Under the pieces are notes generated by a model. The model was not told the origin of the DNA. It made no database searches and saw nothing but the letters and a program-made list of their open reading frames with translations. The position numbers and the translations under genes are program-made. DNA of 64,000 nt from CBDFNC01 sp965249895 (GTDB taxonomy: Bacteria > Pseudomonadota > Gammaproteobacteria > Enterobacterales > CBDFNC01): positions 744,001 to 808,000 of the forward strand of contig CBDFNC010000005.1 of assembly GCA_965249895.1 (NCBI GenBank), read 5' to 3'. Numbering within the stretch: the stretch's first letter is position 1; every line of letters begins with the position of its first letter. Below are positions 17,494-27,194 of the stretch, piece by piece.

Positions 17494-18246
17494 CTATTTT
17501 TTGCTGTATCTACGCGCATAGATCCACCACATATAGGCGCCAGAGATTGAAAGTACAATCATCAACAGGGCTATGATGTCCATCAGGTAGCGTCCAAAAG
17601 AGCCGAATAGACGGCCGGAATGTAAATCCAATAAGCAACGCTCCCAGCTAATTTCATTCCCACTAAAGGCGCCGTTCAGCACCTGTAAAGCATCATTTGG
17701 TAAGACCTTTGCGCTCACCCAGTCAACTCTGCCGTCGAAAACCTGCCAGCTGGCTTCATCTGGATCAACAGCAAACAGCGTTGCCGTCGTTTCAATAATG
17801 AGTTTACCCTGCGGACTAACACCGGCTTGCAGTATAGGCACAGGCAAATCAAAAACCTGACCGATACGATCTAATACACCGCCGTACTGATCTATCAGCA
17901 ATAGTTCTCGCTCACATACCAATAACAACAACTGTTTATAGGGTAAAACGCCATGCAAGGCACCTTCACACTCACCAATCTGCTCACCTGCAAAATAAAG
18001 GGTGTTGCCGACATTGGTGATCCACTGTTGGTTGATTTCATATCCCGTGGCTTGCTTGATACTGGCAACGCCATACAAAAAGCCTTGCATATTCGTACCC
18101 AGGTATCTTTGGTCCAGATCCAGTTCATTGGTGTGGTTTAACAACACTCCGGTCAGCGCCAACAAAATAGCAAACACCACAATGCACAATCCCAACCGCC
18201 GATGCCACCTGCGTATAAAGAGCTTAAGGGCGCTGCCGGTAAGCAT
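17494..18246 (-). CDS. PepSY-associated membrane protein
   Basis: 250 residues with an N-terminal 'IRRWHRRLGLCIVVFAILLALTG' membrane helix in the style of PepSY-associated TM proteins. A periplasmic beta-rich domain of about 180 residues follows, then a C-terminal TM helix (LLMIVLSISGAYMWWIYARR). Such proteins commonly pass electrons across the membrane or accompany flavinylated FMN-binding proteins. Its start overlaps the FMN-binding gene by 23 bases, so the two are co-translated. I infer a small membrane redox module; the substrate is unknown. Confidence 0.75.
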   Translation of the reverse strand: MLTGSALKLFIRRWHRRLGLCIVVFAILLALTGVLLNHTNELDLDQRYLGTNMQGFLYGVASIKQATGYEINQQWITNVGNTLYFAGEQIGECEGALHGVLPYKQLLLLVCERELLLIDQYGGVLDRIGQVFDLPVPILQAGVSPQGKLIIETTATLFAVDPDEASWQVFDGRVDWVSAKVLPNDALQVLNGAFSGNEISWERCLLDLHSGRLFGSFGRYLMDIIALLMIVLSISGAYMWWIYARRYSKK

Positions 18247-18769
18247 GACTACCCTCTAGGTTGGTATCCACTTGGCTGTGCAGATAAAGGGCAAAGCGGG
18301 TGACATTGGTTACCGCTCGCACCGACAAAGTGGCGCCAGTGATGCCGTCAATGTGAGTATTCAATCTATTGCCGTCCACAAGAATAGAGCCGTTAAACTG
18401 CTGTAAAAAGAATGGGTATTTCACTTCTCCACCACGGCTTTCCCGGTAAACCAAGATATCACAACGTTTCACCCTGCCATCTTCAATGACCACACCTATG
18501 GTAATGGGGTACTCCTTACCAATTTCATCCAAGATCCAGGCGGTTCTGCCACCATGGATCCAATAGCGAACTCTGGGACGTGAATGATGGCTTTTGAGGA
18601 TTTGCCGGGCAATACGTTTGTGCTCCTTATTGAGCCAAAAAGTTTTCCTTTTAACGTCGATGCCCTGAAAAGAGCGAGCAATAAACTGCTCGGCGGTCAT
18701 ATAGATTTCTACCGCCATGCAATTTAAGGAAAAAATTAAGCAACAGAGCGTTAACAGGCTTTTTTTCAT
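18224..18769 (-). CDS. Exported FMN-binding-domain protein
   Basis: 181 residues with a signal peptide (MKKSLLTLCCLIFSLNCMA) and a C-terminal FMN-binding domain. The segment DGITGATLSVRAVTN matches the NqrC/RnfG-type site (SGATLTS), where ApbE covalently attaches FMN to the last Thr/Ser; here that residue would be Ser. The protein should be a flavinylated electron carrier in the periplasm or tethered through its PepSY partner, whose gene overlaps its 3' end. No apbE lies in the window. Confidence 0.82.
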   Translation of the reverse strand: MKKSLLTLCCLIFSLNCMAVEIYMTAEQFIARSFQGIDVKRKTFWLNKEHKRIARQILKSHHSRPRVRYWIHGGRTAWILDEIGKEYPITIGVVIEDGRVKRCDILVYRESRGGEVKYPFFLQQFNGSILVDGNRLNTHIDGITGATLSVRAVTNVTRFALYLHSQVDTNLEGSHAYRQRP

Positions 18770-18825
18770 AAATATGGAGCCACATCACATGAGCAATAAG
18801 TATAGTCCCAAGCAAAGAGAGCTCT

Positions 18826-19974
18826 TTAAAAACTATACCCCATACCCAGGTTAAAACCTTTTTTGTCCTTACCACTGGGTACATCCTGATCCTGATAATC
18901 CACTTTAAAGACGACAGTATCTGTTAACCAATAATTCAATCCAATATCTGCTTGGTTGAATTCGGTATCCGGGCTAGCATCGGCTTGATTGTCCCACGCA
19001 GAATATCGGACAAACACTCCTAAACTATCGGTGAGCTTATATGAGGGTTCTATATACCAGCCGCTTTGCTCTGCGGCGCCTGCCTTAATCGTATTCATTG
19101 ATTCATCTATGTCCCAATACGCATACAGAGCGCGCAGTCCAAAGCCCTTGTATTGATAGGCCGCATGGGCTTGATACAACCAAGCGGATAGTTCCATAGG
19201 CGCGCTCTGGTTAATATCCTGCTGGTACTGCAAGGTTGCCGCCAACTCCAGGCCCAGCACGCCGGTATATTTCAAACGTCCCGTCATTGCCAAGTCCTCT
19301 GCTACGGCTTTAGAGACCTTTTGCCGACCATCACGGATTTTATACTTGCCACTCTCCGTATCAATATTTAACCCTGAATGCAGCGCCACATCATAGTTAA
19401 AACCATTAGTCACGCCACCACCAACAGCCGCCCCGGCTTCCCACCAGGTCGAGGGGATCACGTTCTTTTCAACATTATTTCGTTCAACCCCATAAAACGT
19501 ATCCGGCTCATGAGTTTCATTCAAAATACCCACAGGAATTAGAAAAACTCCGGCTTTGGCGTGCTGTTCAGAGGCAAAATTCCATTCGACAAACGCCTGC
19601 TCAATCTCAACTTCGCCTTTTTTTCCGTCCCCAGATAACGCATGTTCAACCTCTAGTTCCGAATAAAACCGTACGTCATCGGTAAATTGATGGCCGAAAA
19701 AAATCACGAATCTGTGAAAGTCTATTTTAGCGTCTTCGCCATCAATATTGTTATAATGTAACTCACCATATCCGCCCATACTGGTTTTGCTGGGCTCTGT
19801 GCTTTCCATCGAATCAGCCAGGCTTTCCAACTTACCATTTAGCTCTTCCAACCTTTCTTCCTGCTCGGCCACCTGGCGTTGCAGCTCTTCCATAGATTCG
19901 GCCATGACAGGTCCACTCAGTGCAGTGCAAACTGCAACGGTGAGGATATTCCCAGTAGTTAAAAACGTTCGCAT
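18826..19974 (-). CDS. Outer-membrane porin with N-terminal coiled coil
   Basis: 382 residues. A signal peptide ends at GPVMA, followed by a heptad-rich coiled coil (MEELQRQVAEQEERLEELNG), then a beta-barrel typical of phosphate-selective-porin-like proteins. Alternating strands such as 'GYGELHYNN', 'RFYSELEVEHA' and 'GVFVRYSAWD' lead to an aromatic C-terminus (NLGMGYSF). It is the first gene of an operon with the FMN-binding and PepSY genes (56-bp gap). The probable role is diffusion of a small anion or other solute. Proximity to the iodate-reductase-like genes invites the guess of oxyanion entry, which I cannot support from sequence. Confidence 0.85.
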   Translation of the reverse strand: MRTFLTTGNILTVAVCTALSGPVMAESMEELQRQVAEQEERLEELNGKLESLADSMESTEPSKTSMGGYGELHYNNIDGEDAKIDFHRFVIFFGHQFTDDVRFYSELEVEHALSGDGKKGEVEIEQAFVEWNFASEQHAKAGVFLIPVGILNETHEPDTFYGVERNNVEKNVIPSTWWEAGAAVGGGVTNGFNYDVALHSGLNIDTESGKYKIRDGRQKVSKAVAEDLAMTGRLKYTGVLGLELAATLQYQQDINQSAPMELSAWLYQAHAAYQYKGFGLRALYAYWDIDESMNTIKAGAAEQSGWYIEPSYKLTDSLGVFVRYSAWDNQADASPDTEFNQADIGLNYWLTDTVVFKVDYQDQDVPSGKDKKGFNLGMGYSF

Positions 19975-20395
19975 TCCTTGCCCCTTGTTCCTTTAGCGTA
20001 AAAAAGCAGTACCCTTGATGTACCACCTCAAAACAATCCCGTTTAGCATTGCTTTTAACTTTGAGGTTAGGAAATGTTACGGAATTGTCAAAAAGTTCAC
20101 TTTTAATTTAACATTAATTTATAAAGCCGATTTTTATAGGTTCGATCCCATGGCAATAAGTCATAAGCCGCCTATACTACTGGCAGAAAATGCACCCGTA
20201 TTTCTTCTCATTTATAGAAAAACACCTGTCAATCTCGCTGTTTTTACTACGGGGGGATTAGAACTACTGAAACCAGACATAAGTCTGGATACGTACGTGC
20301 TACATATGTTCAATACCACTGTTGCAGACTAGGTTTTACGATTGGAAAGAAAGCTGAAGTAACAGGGTTTGGAGCCAATCATAATAAAGGATTTT

Positions 20396-20555
20396 GGGTA
20401 ACAATTGCCGCGTTGGCTGTAGGAGCGAATGCCTTTCTATAAGTGAAGAGGGCGAAGCCTATGCCGGCAAGGTTCGCCGAACGCGCATCCCTGCATTTAA
20501 CATCTCATCCCTGAGATGGGTTCAGCTCCTACCAATCCTGCTGGAACTGTTACCC
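20396..20555. repeat. MITE-like element, copy A
   Basis: 160 bp bounded by inverted ends GGGTAACA / TGTTACCC. It has an inner palindrome with GTAGGAGCG, GGTTCGCCGAAC and GCTCCTAC. Copy B at 55641-55784 has the same ends and the shared block around 'CATCTCATCCCTGAGATGGG'. It encodes nothing, so it would have to be mobilised in trans. Confidence 0.6.
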
Positions 20556-20834
20556 AGGTTTGATAGGTATCCGGGGTTTAAACCCTTGGGTCGTCAATAT
20601 ACTCAATTCTCCAACACTCCAAGTACGCGTTACTCTGCTTTCAGCGGGATCATGGCATGCACATGGAATAATCCTGACAAGAGCGTCCACTTTACTGGCA
20701 GCAGCTTATTGTAAGGTTGAGTAATTACACCTGTTCCCGAGATTTTATCGGACACATTACAATTCCACTATTCCTCAAATTCGCCTATTTGCAGAATTTC
20801 TTTACTAGCCCTTTTTCACTTCATTACATTAAGA

Positions 20835-20854
20835 TATTCCTCAATTGATGAATA
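20835..20854. promoter_or_regulatory. Probable TetR operator
   Basis: TATTC-C-TCAATTGA-T-GAATA is a palindrome matching in 18 of 20 positions, 14 bases before the tetR start. A partial second site (TATTCCTCAA) lies at 20769-20778. Placement and symmetry fit autoregulation of the tetR-pump operon. Confidence 0.6.
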
Positions 20855-20868
20855 AGTTATAGGGACGT

Positions 20869-21501
20869 ATGAATACTAAGGTTGGACGCCCAACAGACGA
20901 TAACCGAACTCGGGATCGCCTCATCGAAGCCGCTCGAGTCCTGTTTGTTAAAAAGGACTTCGACAAGGTTTCTATTCGCCTGATTTCACAACAAGCGGGT
21001 GTGGATTCTTCATTGATTCGCTATTACTTCGGTAACAAAGCCGGTTTGTTTGGCGCCATGATGAAAGAAACGGCAGAGCCCATTGAGAAACAACTAAAAC
21101 AAGTACGGGCAAAGGCTGAGTTTGAAACCCTGGCTGATCTGCTACGCACTTATTATCGCGTCATGGGGCAAAATCCAGACTTTCCTAAGTTGGTATTTCG
21201 CCTGGCCAATATGGACGACAGCAGTAGTCAGGTAAAAGCCTTTAAATCCAACCTGATAGACAGTGTCCGTCCCCATGAGTTGTTTATTTTTGAACATCTA
21301 AAACGGTTAGGCCTGCTGCACGATGATATCGACCCTCAGCTGGCCCAGATCAGCTTTATGAGTTTAGTGATTTTTCCATTTATTGTGCCCGACCTGTTTA
21401 AGCAGTTACACCAAATCCAATTAACTCCGGAACACTTGGCCAAACTGGCGGAGCAAAACATTAGCTTACTTACCCGCGGCCTACTCAAAAACAAGGATTA
21501 A
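20869..21501 (+). CDS. TetR-family transcriptional regulator
   Basis: 210 residues. The N-terminal helix-turn-helix (about residues 10-57: 'TRDRLIEAARVLFVKKDFDKVSI'-like, then 'QQAGVDSSLIRYYFGNKAGLF') is characteristic of TetR repressors. The C-terminal ligand domain is generic and does not reveal the inducer. It leads an operon with a membrane-fusion protein (5-bp gap) and an RND pump, so it most likely represses the pump until a substrate binds. AGGGA precedes the ATG. Confidence 0.92.
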   Translation: MNTKVGRPTDDNRTRDRLIEAARVLFVKKDFDKVSIRLISQQAGVDSSLIRYYFGNKAGLFGAMMKETAEPIEKQLKQVRAKAEFETLADLLRTYYRVMGQNPDFPKLVFRLANMDDSSSQVKAFKSNLIDSVRPHELFIFEHLKRLGLLHDDIDPQLAQISFMSLVIFPFIVPDLFKQLHQIQLTPEHLAKLAEQNISLLTRGLLKNKD

Positions 21502-21506
21502 ATCTA

Positions 21507-22805
21507 ATGAGCCTTTCGAAAAAACTCCTGATCATTCCGGGGATAGCCATTGGTATAACCTGCCTGGTACTGGCGATAAAACTTAAACCCGCAGCTCCTG
21601 TGGATCCCAGGGTAGATCGTGCGCGATTGGTGGATACCCAGGTTCTGGCTAAACAGTCCAGTGCGCCGCAGATCAAAGGGTTTGGCCGGGTCGCTCCAAA
21701 ACACAATTGGCAGGCAGTAGCTGAAGTCTCGGGTCGGCTGATTTACAAAAACCCGCTGGTCGAAAAAGGTCGCTTATTACCGGCTGGAACCTTACTCCTA
21801 AAAATTGATCCACTTGAATATGAACTCAAACTGGCCCAGGCCGAGGCAGACCGTAATGCCAGCCAAGCCCAGCTAGGGCGCCTGGATCAACAGGTCGAAA
21901 ATACCAAAACCAGCTTGGCCATAGAGCAGGAAAGATTAAACCTGGCCAATGACGAATATCAGCGCAAAGTAAAACTCAAACAGAAAAGCCTTATTTCAAG
22001 CTCCGATCTGGAAAACCAGAAGCAACAGCTACTAGCACAGCGCAAGTTGGTCCAAGATCTCGAAAGCGCGCTTAAGCTGCATCCGGATGATCGCAAGGTC
22101 ACTCTGGCACAATTAAAAGTAAACCAGGCCAGGCTGGAAGATAGCCGGCGTCAGCTGGAAAAAACCGAGCTGGTATTACCATTTGACGCGCGAATTGCCC
22201 AGGTTAATATCGAAGAAGATCAGGTCGTTAACGTACAATCTGTGATGTTGGAAGCCTATAAGCTGGATATGGTAGAGATCGAGGCACAAGTCTCTCTACA
22301 AGATATGCGTAATTTGGTGCGCAGCATTAGCATGTTTCCGCAACCGGGACAGCTGCCTTCCATTGATAAACTCAAGCTCAATGCCAGCGTACATCTAACC
22401 AACTCAGGGATCACCTTCAATTGGCCAGCAAATGTCACCCGGGTCAGTGAAACCGTAAACCCTAAACAAGGGACTGTGGGAATATTTCTGGAAGTAAAAC
22501 AGAACTACCGCTCAATGGATCTAAGCTCTAACCCACCACTGGCGAAGGGAATGTATGTTCAGGCCAGTATTCAGGGGTTTGACTCTGAGCAATTTGTGGT
22601 GCCAGAGCGTGCGCTTCACGGCAATCAAATATACCTGATGGATGAAAATAATACCCTGAAAGTAGTACCTGTCACTGTATTATTTCGCAATAAATCGGGT
22701 GTGGCCATTAGCGGAGACATAGCTCTGGGTCAGCGTTTGATCCTCAATGATCTGATCCCGGCAATTCCAGGCATGCAGTTAAAAACCGTGGAGAACAAGC
22801 AATGA
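21507..22805 (+). CDS. RND efflux periplasmic adaptor (membrane fusion protein)
   Basis: 432 residues with an N-terminal membrane anchor (KKLLIIPGIAIGITCLVLAI). A lipoyl/barrel segment begins at 'GRVAPKHNWQAVAEVSGRL' and a long alpha-hairpin rich in Gln, Lys and Leu lies at about 105-215. The beta-barrel and membrane-proximal parts follow, with 'VVPERALHGNQIYLMDENNTL'. It would link the inner-membrane pump to an outer-membrane TolC-type channel; no channel gene is in this operon. Its last codons overlap the pump gene by four bases. Confidence 0.93.
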   Translation: MSLSKKLLIIPGIAIGITCLVLAIKLKPAAPVDPRVDRARLVDTQVLAKQSSAPQIKGFGRVAPKHNWQAVAEVSGRLIYKNPLVEKGRLLPAGTLLLKIDPLEYELKLAQAEADRNASQAQLGRLDQQVENTKTSLAIEQERLNLANDEYQRKVKLKQKSLISSSDLENQKQQLLAQRKLVQDLESALKLHPDDRKVTLAQLKVNQARLEDSRRQLEKTELVLPFDARIAQVNIEEDQVVNVQSVMLEAYKLDMVEIEAQVSLQDMRNLVRSISMFPQPGQLPSIDKLKLNASVHLTNSGITFNWPANVTRVSETVNPKQGTVGIFLEVKQNYRSMDLSSNPPLAKGMYVQASIQGFDSEQFVVPERALHGNQIYLMDENNTLKVVPVTVLFRNKSGVAISGDIALGQRLILNDLIPAIPGMQLKTVENKQ

Positions 22806-25800
22806 TCTCCTTCTTCACACGCCACCCTACCCTAGCTAACCTGATCATGCTGGCGTTTATCGTATTGGGGCTTTCCAGTGTTACCAATATCAAACGTGAA
22901 ACTTTCCCGGAATTTGCGCCACCTTATATTATTGCCTCCGTGGTGTACCCCGGGGCCTCCCCCGTAGAGGTTGAAGAAAGCTTGTGCTTGCGGATGGAAG
23001 ACGCGGTAGATGGCTTATCCAATATCGAAGAGATAAAGTGTGAAGCCGTCGAAGGCAGCGCATCTTTGCTGCTAAAGCTGGATGAAAAAGCCGACCTGGG
23101 CCGTATGCTGGTTGATGTGCAAACCGAGATCAACGCTATTAAAGACTTTCCGGCGGAAATCGAACCTCCAGTGGTCAAGGAGCTCGACTGGGCAGAGCCA
23201 GTGGTCGATATAGCGGTTACCGCCAACACCAGTTGGCCGCACCTGAAGGCCTATGCTGAAGATCTCAAACGCAGATTAAAAATAGACGCCGGCGTAAGTT
23301 TGGTCGAAATTACCGGTTTTTCCGATCACCAAATTCGCGTGGAGCTAAATGAAGCGGATATTCGCCGCTTAGGTCTCACCGTCTCCGACATCGCCAATAA
23401 GCTGGGACGACAGAACGTGAAAATGCCCAGCGGCAATATTGAAATTCTCGATAAAAACCTGCTGATCCGTTTTGACGAGCGCAAGGTAACCCCAAGTGAG
23501 TTAGCCGAAGTCGTGGTTTCGTCTGGCCCGGACGGCGCCGTGGTTCGCCTGGGTCAAGTCGCTACCATAACCGACAGATTCGAGCTCGATGAAGAAAAAA
23601 CGCAGTTTAATGGCAAACATGCCGCCATCTTAAAAGTGAAGAAAAACAAAGCCGATGATGCGTTAAGAATAAAGCAGCGCGTTGTCGAGTTCGTTGAGAC
23701 TGAACGCAAACTGGCTCCGGCTGGCGTCACTATGACCCTGACCAACGATATGTCATCTCTGCTTAACGACAGATTGCAGATGATGCTTAAAAATGGCTGG
23801 CAGGGGATCATCCTGGTATTTTTAAGCATGTGGCTGTTTTTTTCCCTGCGTTACTCCCTGTGGGTATCTGCTGGTCTGCCTGTGGCTTTTTTGGGTGGCC
23901 TCTTCCTTATGTCGGTACTCGGTTTATCCATCAATGTCATGTCCTTAGTGGGTCTGCTGATGGCCATAGGGATCATGATGGATGACGCCATCGTGATTGC
24001 CGAGTCTATCGCTGCACATATTGAACGTGGCCTCAAGGTCGATGATGCGGTCATTAAAGGCGTAATGACGGTCGCTCCAGGGGTGGTATCTTCATTCTTA
24101 ACCACAGTGTTTATATTCGGCAGCCTGCTTTGGTTAGACGGGCAAATGGGGGCCGTGCTTAAAGCGGTTCCCATGGTACTGATCTTAGTGCTCACCGTTA
24201 GCCTGATAGAAGCCTTTTTGATTTTACCCAATCACCTGAGCCATTCGCTACACAAGGAACAAAAAGAGCAACAGCCAGTTAAATTTAAGCGAAAATTTCT
24301 CCATGCTTTCGAGTCCTTTAGAACCAATAAACTAGTGCCTGCGGTAACATTTGTGGTGAAGTGGCGCTATGCCGCTATCGGCGCTACTTTTGGACTCTTG
24401 CTCGCGTCTGTGTCCTTGGTGGCTGGCGGTATCGTGAAATTTGTGCCTTTTCCAGAGCTTGACGGTGACATTGTGGAAGCCAGGATCATCTTGCCCCCCG
24501 GCTCAACCTTGTTTCAAACAGAAGCTGTGGTAGATAAGATCGTAGCCAAAGCAAAAACGCTGGGCGACAAACTCACTCAACAGAATAACGAACCAGCACC
24601 CTTGATCAGTGATATTACAGCTCAGTTTAATTTCAACGCTGATGCCGGTGAAAAAGGCCCACATGTTGCCACAGTTAGATTAGATCTCCTGTCCGCTGAG
24701 ATCCGCAATACCTTGGTGAATGATCTGATCAGCGACTGGCGAGAAACAACCGGTGAACTCGCTCTGCCCCTGTCTTTGGTGTTTAAACAGCCCAGTATGG
24801 GCCCTGCCGGGCGCGCCATTGAAATACGCCTGCAACATGACGACTTAGGCACGTTAAAATCCGCCTCCGTTGAGCTACAGCAATACCTTAGCCAGTTTAA
24901 CGGGGTTAATGGTATTCTCGATGACATGCGCCCAGGAAAGGAAGAAATCTTAGTCTCTTTGCGACCCGGCGCCGAAGCTTTTGGTGTGGACGGCCAAACT
25001 ATCGCTTCACAACTACGTGCCGCGTATTTTGGTCAAACAGCCGATGAAATTCAGGTGGGGACCGAGAATATCGAAATTGAAGTACGCCTGAACAAGATAC
25101 AAGCAGGCGATCTCAATGCATTAGCCAACTTCCCCATCATGGTAAACAATGCTACTCAAATCCCCCTGTCAGCCGTAGCTAACGTGGAATATCAACGCTC
25201 TTATGTGCGTATCCAGCGTATTGATAGCCTGCGCACAGCTACCGTGATGGCAGATGTCGATAACCGTATTGCTAACGGCAGCGAAATTCTCAATGGTGTG
25301 CGCAATAATTTTCTACCGGGACTGCAAAAACAATATCCCGGCCTGAGAGTGGACTTTGAAGGAGAAGCCAAAGAAACCGCTAAAACCGGCGCTTCTTTGG
25401 CCAAAGGTTTTCTTATCGGCTTATTCGGTCTGTTTGCCATCTTGAGCTTTCAGTTCCGCAGTTACCTTGAGCCTGTGATCGTGATGCTGGCTATCCCTCT
25501 CGCCTTAATCGGTGTTATCTGGGGGCATTTGCTACTGGGGCACAGTTTAAGCATGCCATCCATTATGGGATTCGTTTCGTTGGCGGGCATAGTCGTGAAT
25601 GACTCGATATTACTGGTTCAATATATTCGCCACCACGTGGACCTCGGAGACAAAGTGCACGACGCAGTAGTCAGTGCCAGCCGCGAACGTTTTCGCGCTG
25701 TGTTTATTACCTCGCTCACCACTGCCGCCGGCTTATTACCCTTGATGATGGAAACCAGCTTACAGGCACAAATCGTACAACCTTTGGTTATTTCCATTGT

Positions 25801-25903
25801 GTTTGGTATTTTTGCCTCTAGCTTGCTGGTGTTGTTTATCATCCCAAGTGCTTATGCCGTGCTGGCCGATTTTGGTTTAGTGCATAAACACAAAGAAATT
25901 TAA
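22802..25903 (+). CDS. RND-family efflux pump (AcrB/HAE1-like)
   Basis: 1033 residues of the expected RND length with 12 membrane spans in two halves. TM1 begins at residue 10, followed by a large periplasmic loop. The TM4 proton-relay acidic pair appears in 'GIMMDDAIVIAESIAAH', and the second half has 'GIVVNDSILLVQYIRHH'. It should be a trimeric proton-driven exporter of hydrophobic compounds or drugs. It is the last gene of the tetR operon, and a hairpin follows seven bases after the stop. The substrate cannot be read from the sequence. Confidence 0.94.
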   Translation: MISFFTRHPTLANLIMLAFIVLGLSSVTNIKRETFPEFAPPYIIASVVYPGASPVEVEESLCLRMEDAVDGLSNIEEIKCEAVEGSASLLLKLDEKADLGRMLVDVQTEINAIKDFPAEIEPPVVKELDWAEPVVDIAVTANTSWPHLKAYAEDLKRRLKIDAGVSLVEITGFSDHQIRVELNEADIRRLGLTVSDIANKLGRQNVKMPSGNIEILDKNLLIRFDERKVTPSELAEVVVSSGPDGAVVRLGQVATITDRFELDEEKTQFNGKHAAILKVKKNKADDALRIKQRVVEFVETERKLAPAGVTMTLTNDMSSLLNDRLQMMLKNGWQGIILVFLSMWLFFSLRYSLWVSAGLPVAFLGGLFLMSVLGLSINVMSLVGLLMAIGIMMDDAIVIAESIAAHIERGLKVDDAVIKGVMTVAPGVVSSFLTTVFIFGSLLWLDGQMGAVLKAVPMVLILVLTVSLIEAFLILPNHLSHSLHKEQKEQQPVKFKRKFLHAFESFRTNKLVPAVTFVVKWRYAAIGATFGLLLASVSLVAGGIVKFVPFPELDGDIVEARIILPPGSTLFQTEAVVDKIVAKAKTLGDKLTQQNNEPAPLISDITAQFNFNADAGEKGPHVATVRLDLLSAEIRNTLVNDLISDWRETTGELALPLSLVFKQPSMGPAGRAIEIRLQHDDLGTLKSASVELQQYLSQFNGVNGILDDMRPGKEEILVSLRPGAEAFGVDGQTIASQLRAAYFGQTADEIQVGTENIEIEVRLNKIQAGDLNALANFPIMVNNATQIPLSAVANVEYQRSYVRIQRIDSLRTATVMADVDNRIANGSEILNGVRNNFLPGLQKQYPGLRVDFEGEAKETAKTGASLAKGFLIGLFGLFAILSFQFRSYLEPVIVMLAIPLALIGVIWGHLLLGHSLSMPSIMGFVSLAGIVVNDSILLVQYIRHHVDLGDKVHDAVVSASRERFRAVFITSLTTAAGLLPLMMETSLQAQIVQPLVISIVFGIFASSLLVLFIIPSAYAVLADFGLVHKHKEI

Positions 25904-25909
25904 CCCCTA

Positions 25910-25931
25910 AGCCCTCGCCATCACGAGGGCT
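25910..25931 (+). terminator. Hairpin after the RND pump gene
   Basis: A perfect 8-bp stem AGCCCTCG / CGAGGGCT with a 6-base loop, followed by only a short T-rich run (ATTCT). Confidence 0.65.
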
Positions 25932-25959
25932 ATTCTGGTGAGCCCATGCCTATTGAAGC

Positions 25960-26245
25960 CCTAGGTTTGCTATTTTGGTGAGTTCAGGAAACTTGGCTTT
26001 ATATTTTCGATAAGCATCTGGATCATATTTAATTAAGTCATCTTTCCAACCAACAACTCGTGCCAGCGGCGCCTCTTTATCCAAAAGGGCCAGAGAGTAA
26101 GCTAAGCGACCCTCACCTAAGACGATATTATTGACCTTTCATTGTCGATATTAACTTTACGACCGGTAATATCCGTTACTGTGATAACTTCCGCCTGCAA
26201 GTTAAAAGAACAACCCAATAACACGGGCAATAATATTTTTTAAAC
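25960..26245 (-). pseudogene. Remnant of an ABC-type iron/cobalamin-binding protein gene
   Basis: The minus strand encodes pieces of a FepB/BtuF-type periplasmic binding protein. A signal-peptide-like start (LPVLLGCSFNLQAEVITV) and 'TDITGRKVNI' lie in one frame. 'NIVLGEGRLAYSLALLDKE', 'RVVGWKDDLIKYDPDAY' and 'FPELTKIANLG' lie in another. The 3' two thirds are absent and no in-frame start codon remains. It is therefore a truncated, frameshifted relic next to IS remnants. Confidence 0.65.
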
Positions 26246-26356
26246 ACTTTTAATATTGAAGCCTAACACCATGTTTTCTCTGCTTAGTGGGCGTTCTCAA
26301 TTATCGTATATTGCTCAGTTCAAGGTAGAATCCCGGATTTCTATTTGGAATAATCG

Positions 26357-26880
26357 ATGGCCCGTATGATCTTGCGTGATGACCAGTGGATGCGAATTGA
26401 GCATTTACTACCTGGAAAATCATCGGACTGTGGGGTCAGCGCTTTCTGGAAGCGGTCCTCTGGGGTGCCCCTTGGCGGGACATGCCACTTGTGTTTGGTC
26501 ACTGGCATCGAGTTTATGTTCGATATAGCCGCTGGTCAAAAAAAGGCCATTGGAGGCCATATTTAACGCATTGTCTGAAGAGAGAGACCTTGAATATGTG
26601 ATGGTCGATGGCAGTATTACACGCGTTCATCAGCATGGTACGCCAAAAAAAAACGTCAGAAAGAAGAGTTCGTTAGTAAATCCCGTGGCGGATTAACTAC
26701 GAAAATTCATGCTGCTGTTGATGCGCTGGGCAATCCAGTGAGATTGCTCCTGACAGCAGGGCAAGCCTCAGAATATGGTCAAGCCAATGCGTTGATTGAA
26801 GGCTTCAATATGGATTACATACTGGCGGACAAAGGATATGGTTACCTTGAAGTACGCCTGCATATCGGCGAATGACGGAG
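26357..26880 (+). mobile_element. Decayed IS5-family transposase remnant
   Basis: The first frame starts MARMILRDDQWMRIEHLLPGK, a typical IS5/IS427-group N-terminus. It then shifts frame, with recognisable blocks 'APWRDMPLVFGHWHRVYVRY', 'YVMVDGSITRVHQHG' and 'ILADKGY' spread over three frames. The catalytic region is broken by frameshifts and the C-terminus is missing, so it is inactive. I could not define terminal inverted repeats. Confidence 0.7.
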
Positions 26881-26985
26881 GTATCCCCCTCAGTCTGGTG
26901 TATTCGAGAATATAGGTAAGATACGCCCGTTCTTTTCCGTAAACGAGTAATTCTCAGGGTCAGGGATCGACACAGCAAGCCTTTT

Positions 26986-27194
26986 ATGATCAAGTATGAC
27001 GGTTATCAATACCGAGGTTGTGTCATAAATGTCAAATATGTTGTAGAGCTGAACACTGAAGAACGAGAAGCCCTGGTTGTACTCACTTCCAAGGGCAAGG
27101 AAAGTGCCAGAAAACTCAAAAGAGCACAATTGCTGCTACTCGTCGATGGCGGCAAGCGCGATAAAAAAATTGTCGATCTACTCAACATTAGTAC
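26986..27194 (+). pseudogene. IS630-family transposase N-terminal fragment
   Basis: The sequence 'VKYVVELNTEEREALVVL' and 'SARKLKRAQLLLLVDGG' is the N-terminal helix-turn-helix of an IS630-family transposase. After 'KKIVDLLNIST' it joins directly, in frame, to the middle of an IS6-family transposase. The rest of the IS630 gene is absent. Confidence 0.65.

Larger units (their letters stand above)
19975..20868. other. Divergent intergenic region with repeat and operator
   Basis: About 890 bp separate the porin start and the tetR start. I see no credible gene. It contains the MITE-like repeat at 20396-20555 and the tetR operator at 20835-20854, listed separately. Confidence 0.5.

Noticed and set aside
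20015..20332. 105-codon plus-strand frame upstream of tetR
   Set aside because: No ribosome site, no motif, and located in a promoter region.
20394..20714. 106-codon frame over MITE copy A
   Set aside because: Most of it is translated palindromic repeat.
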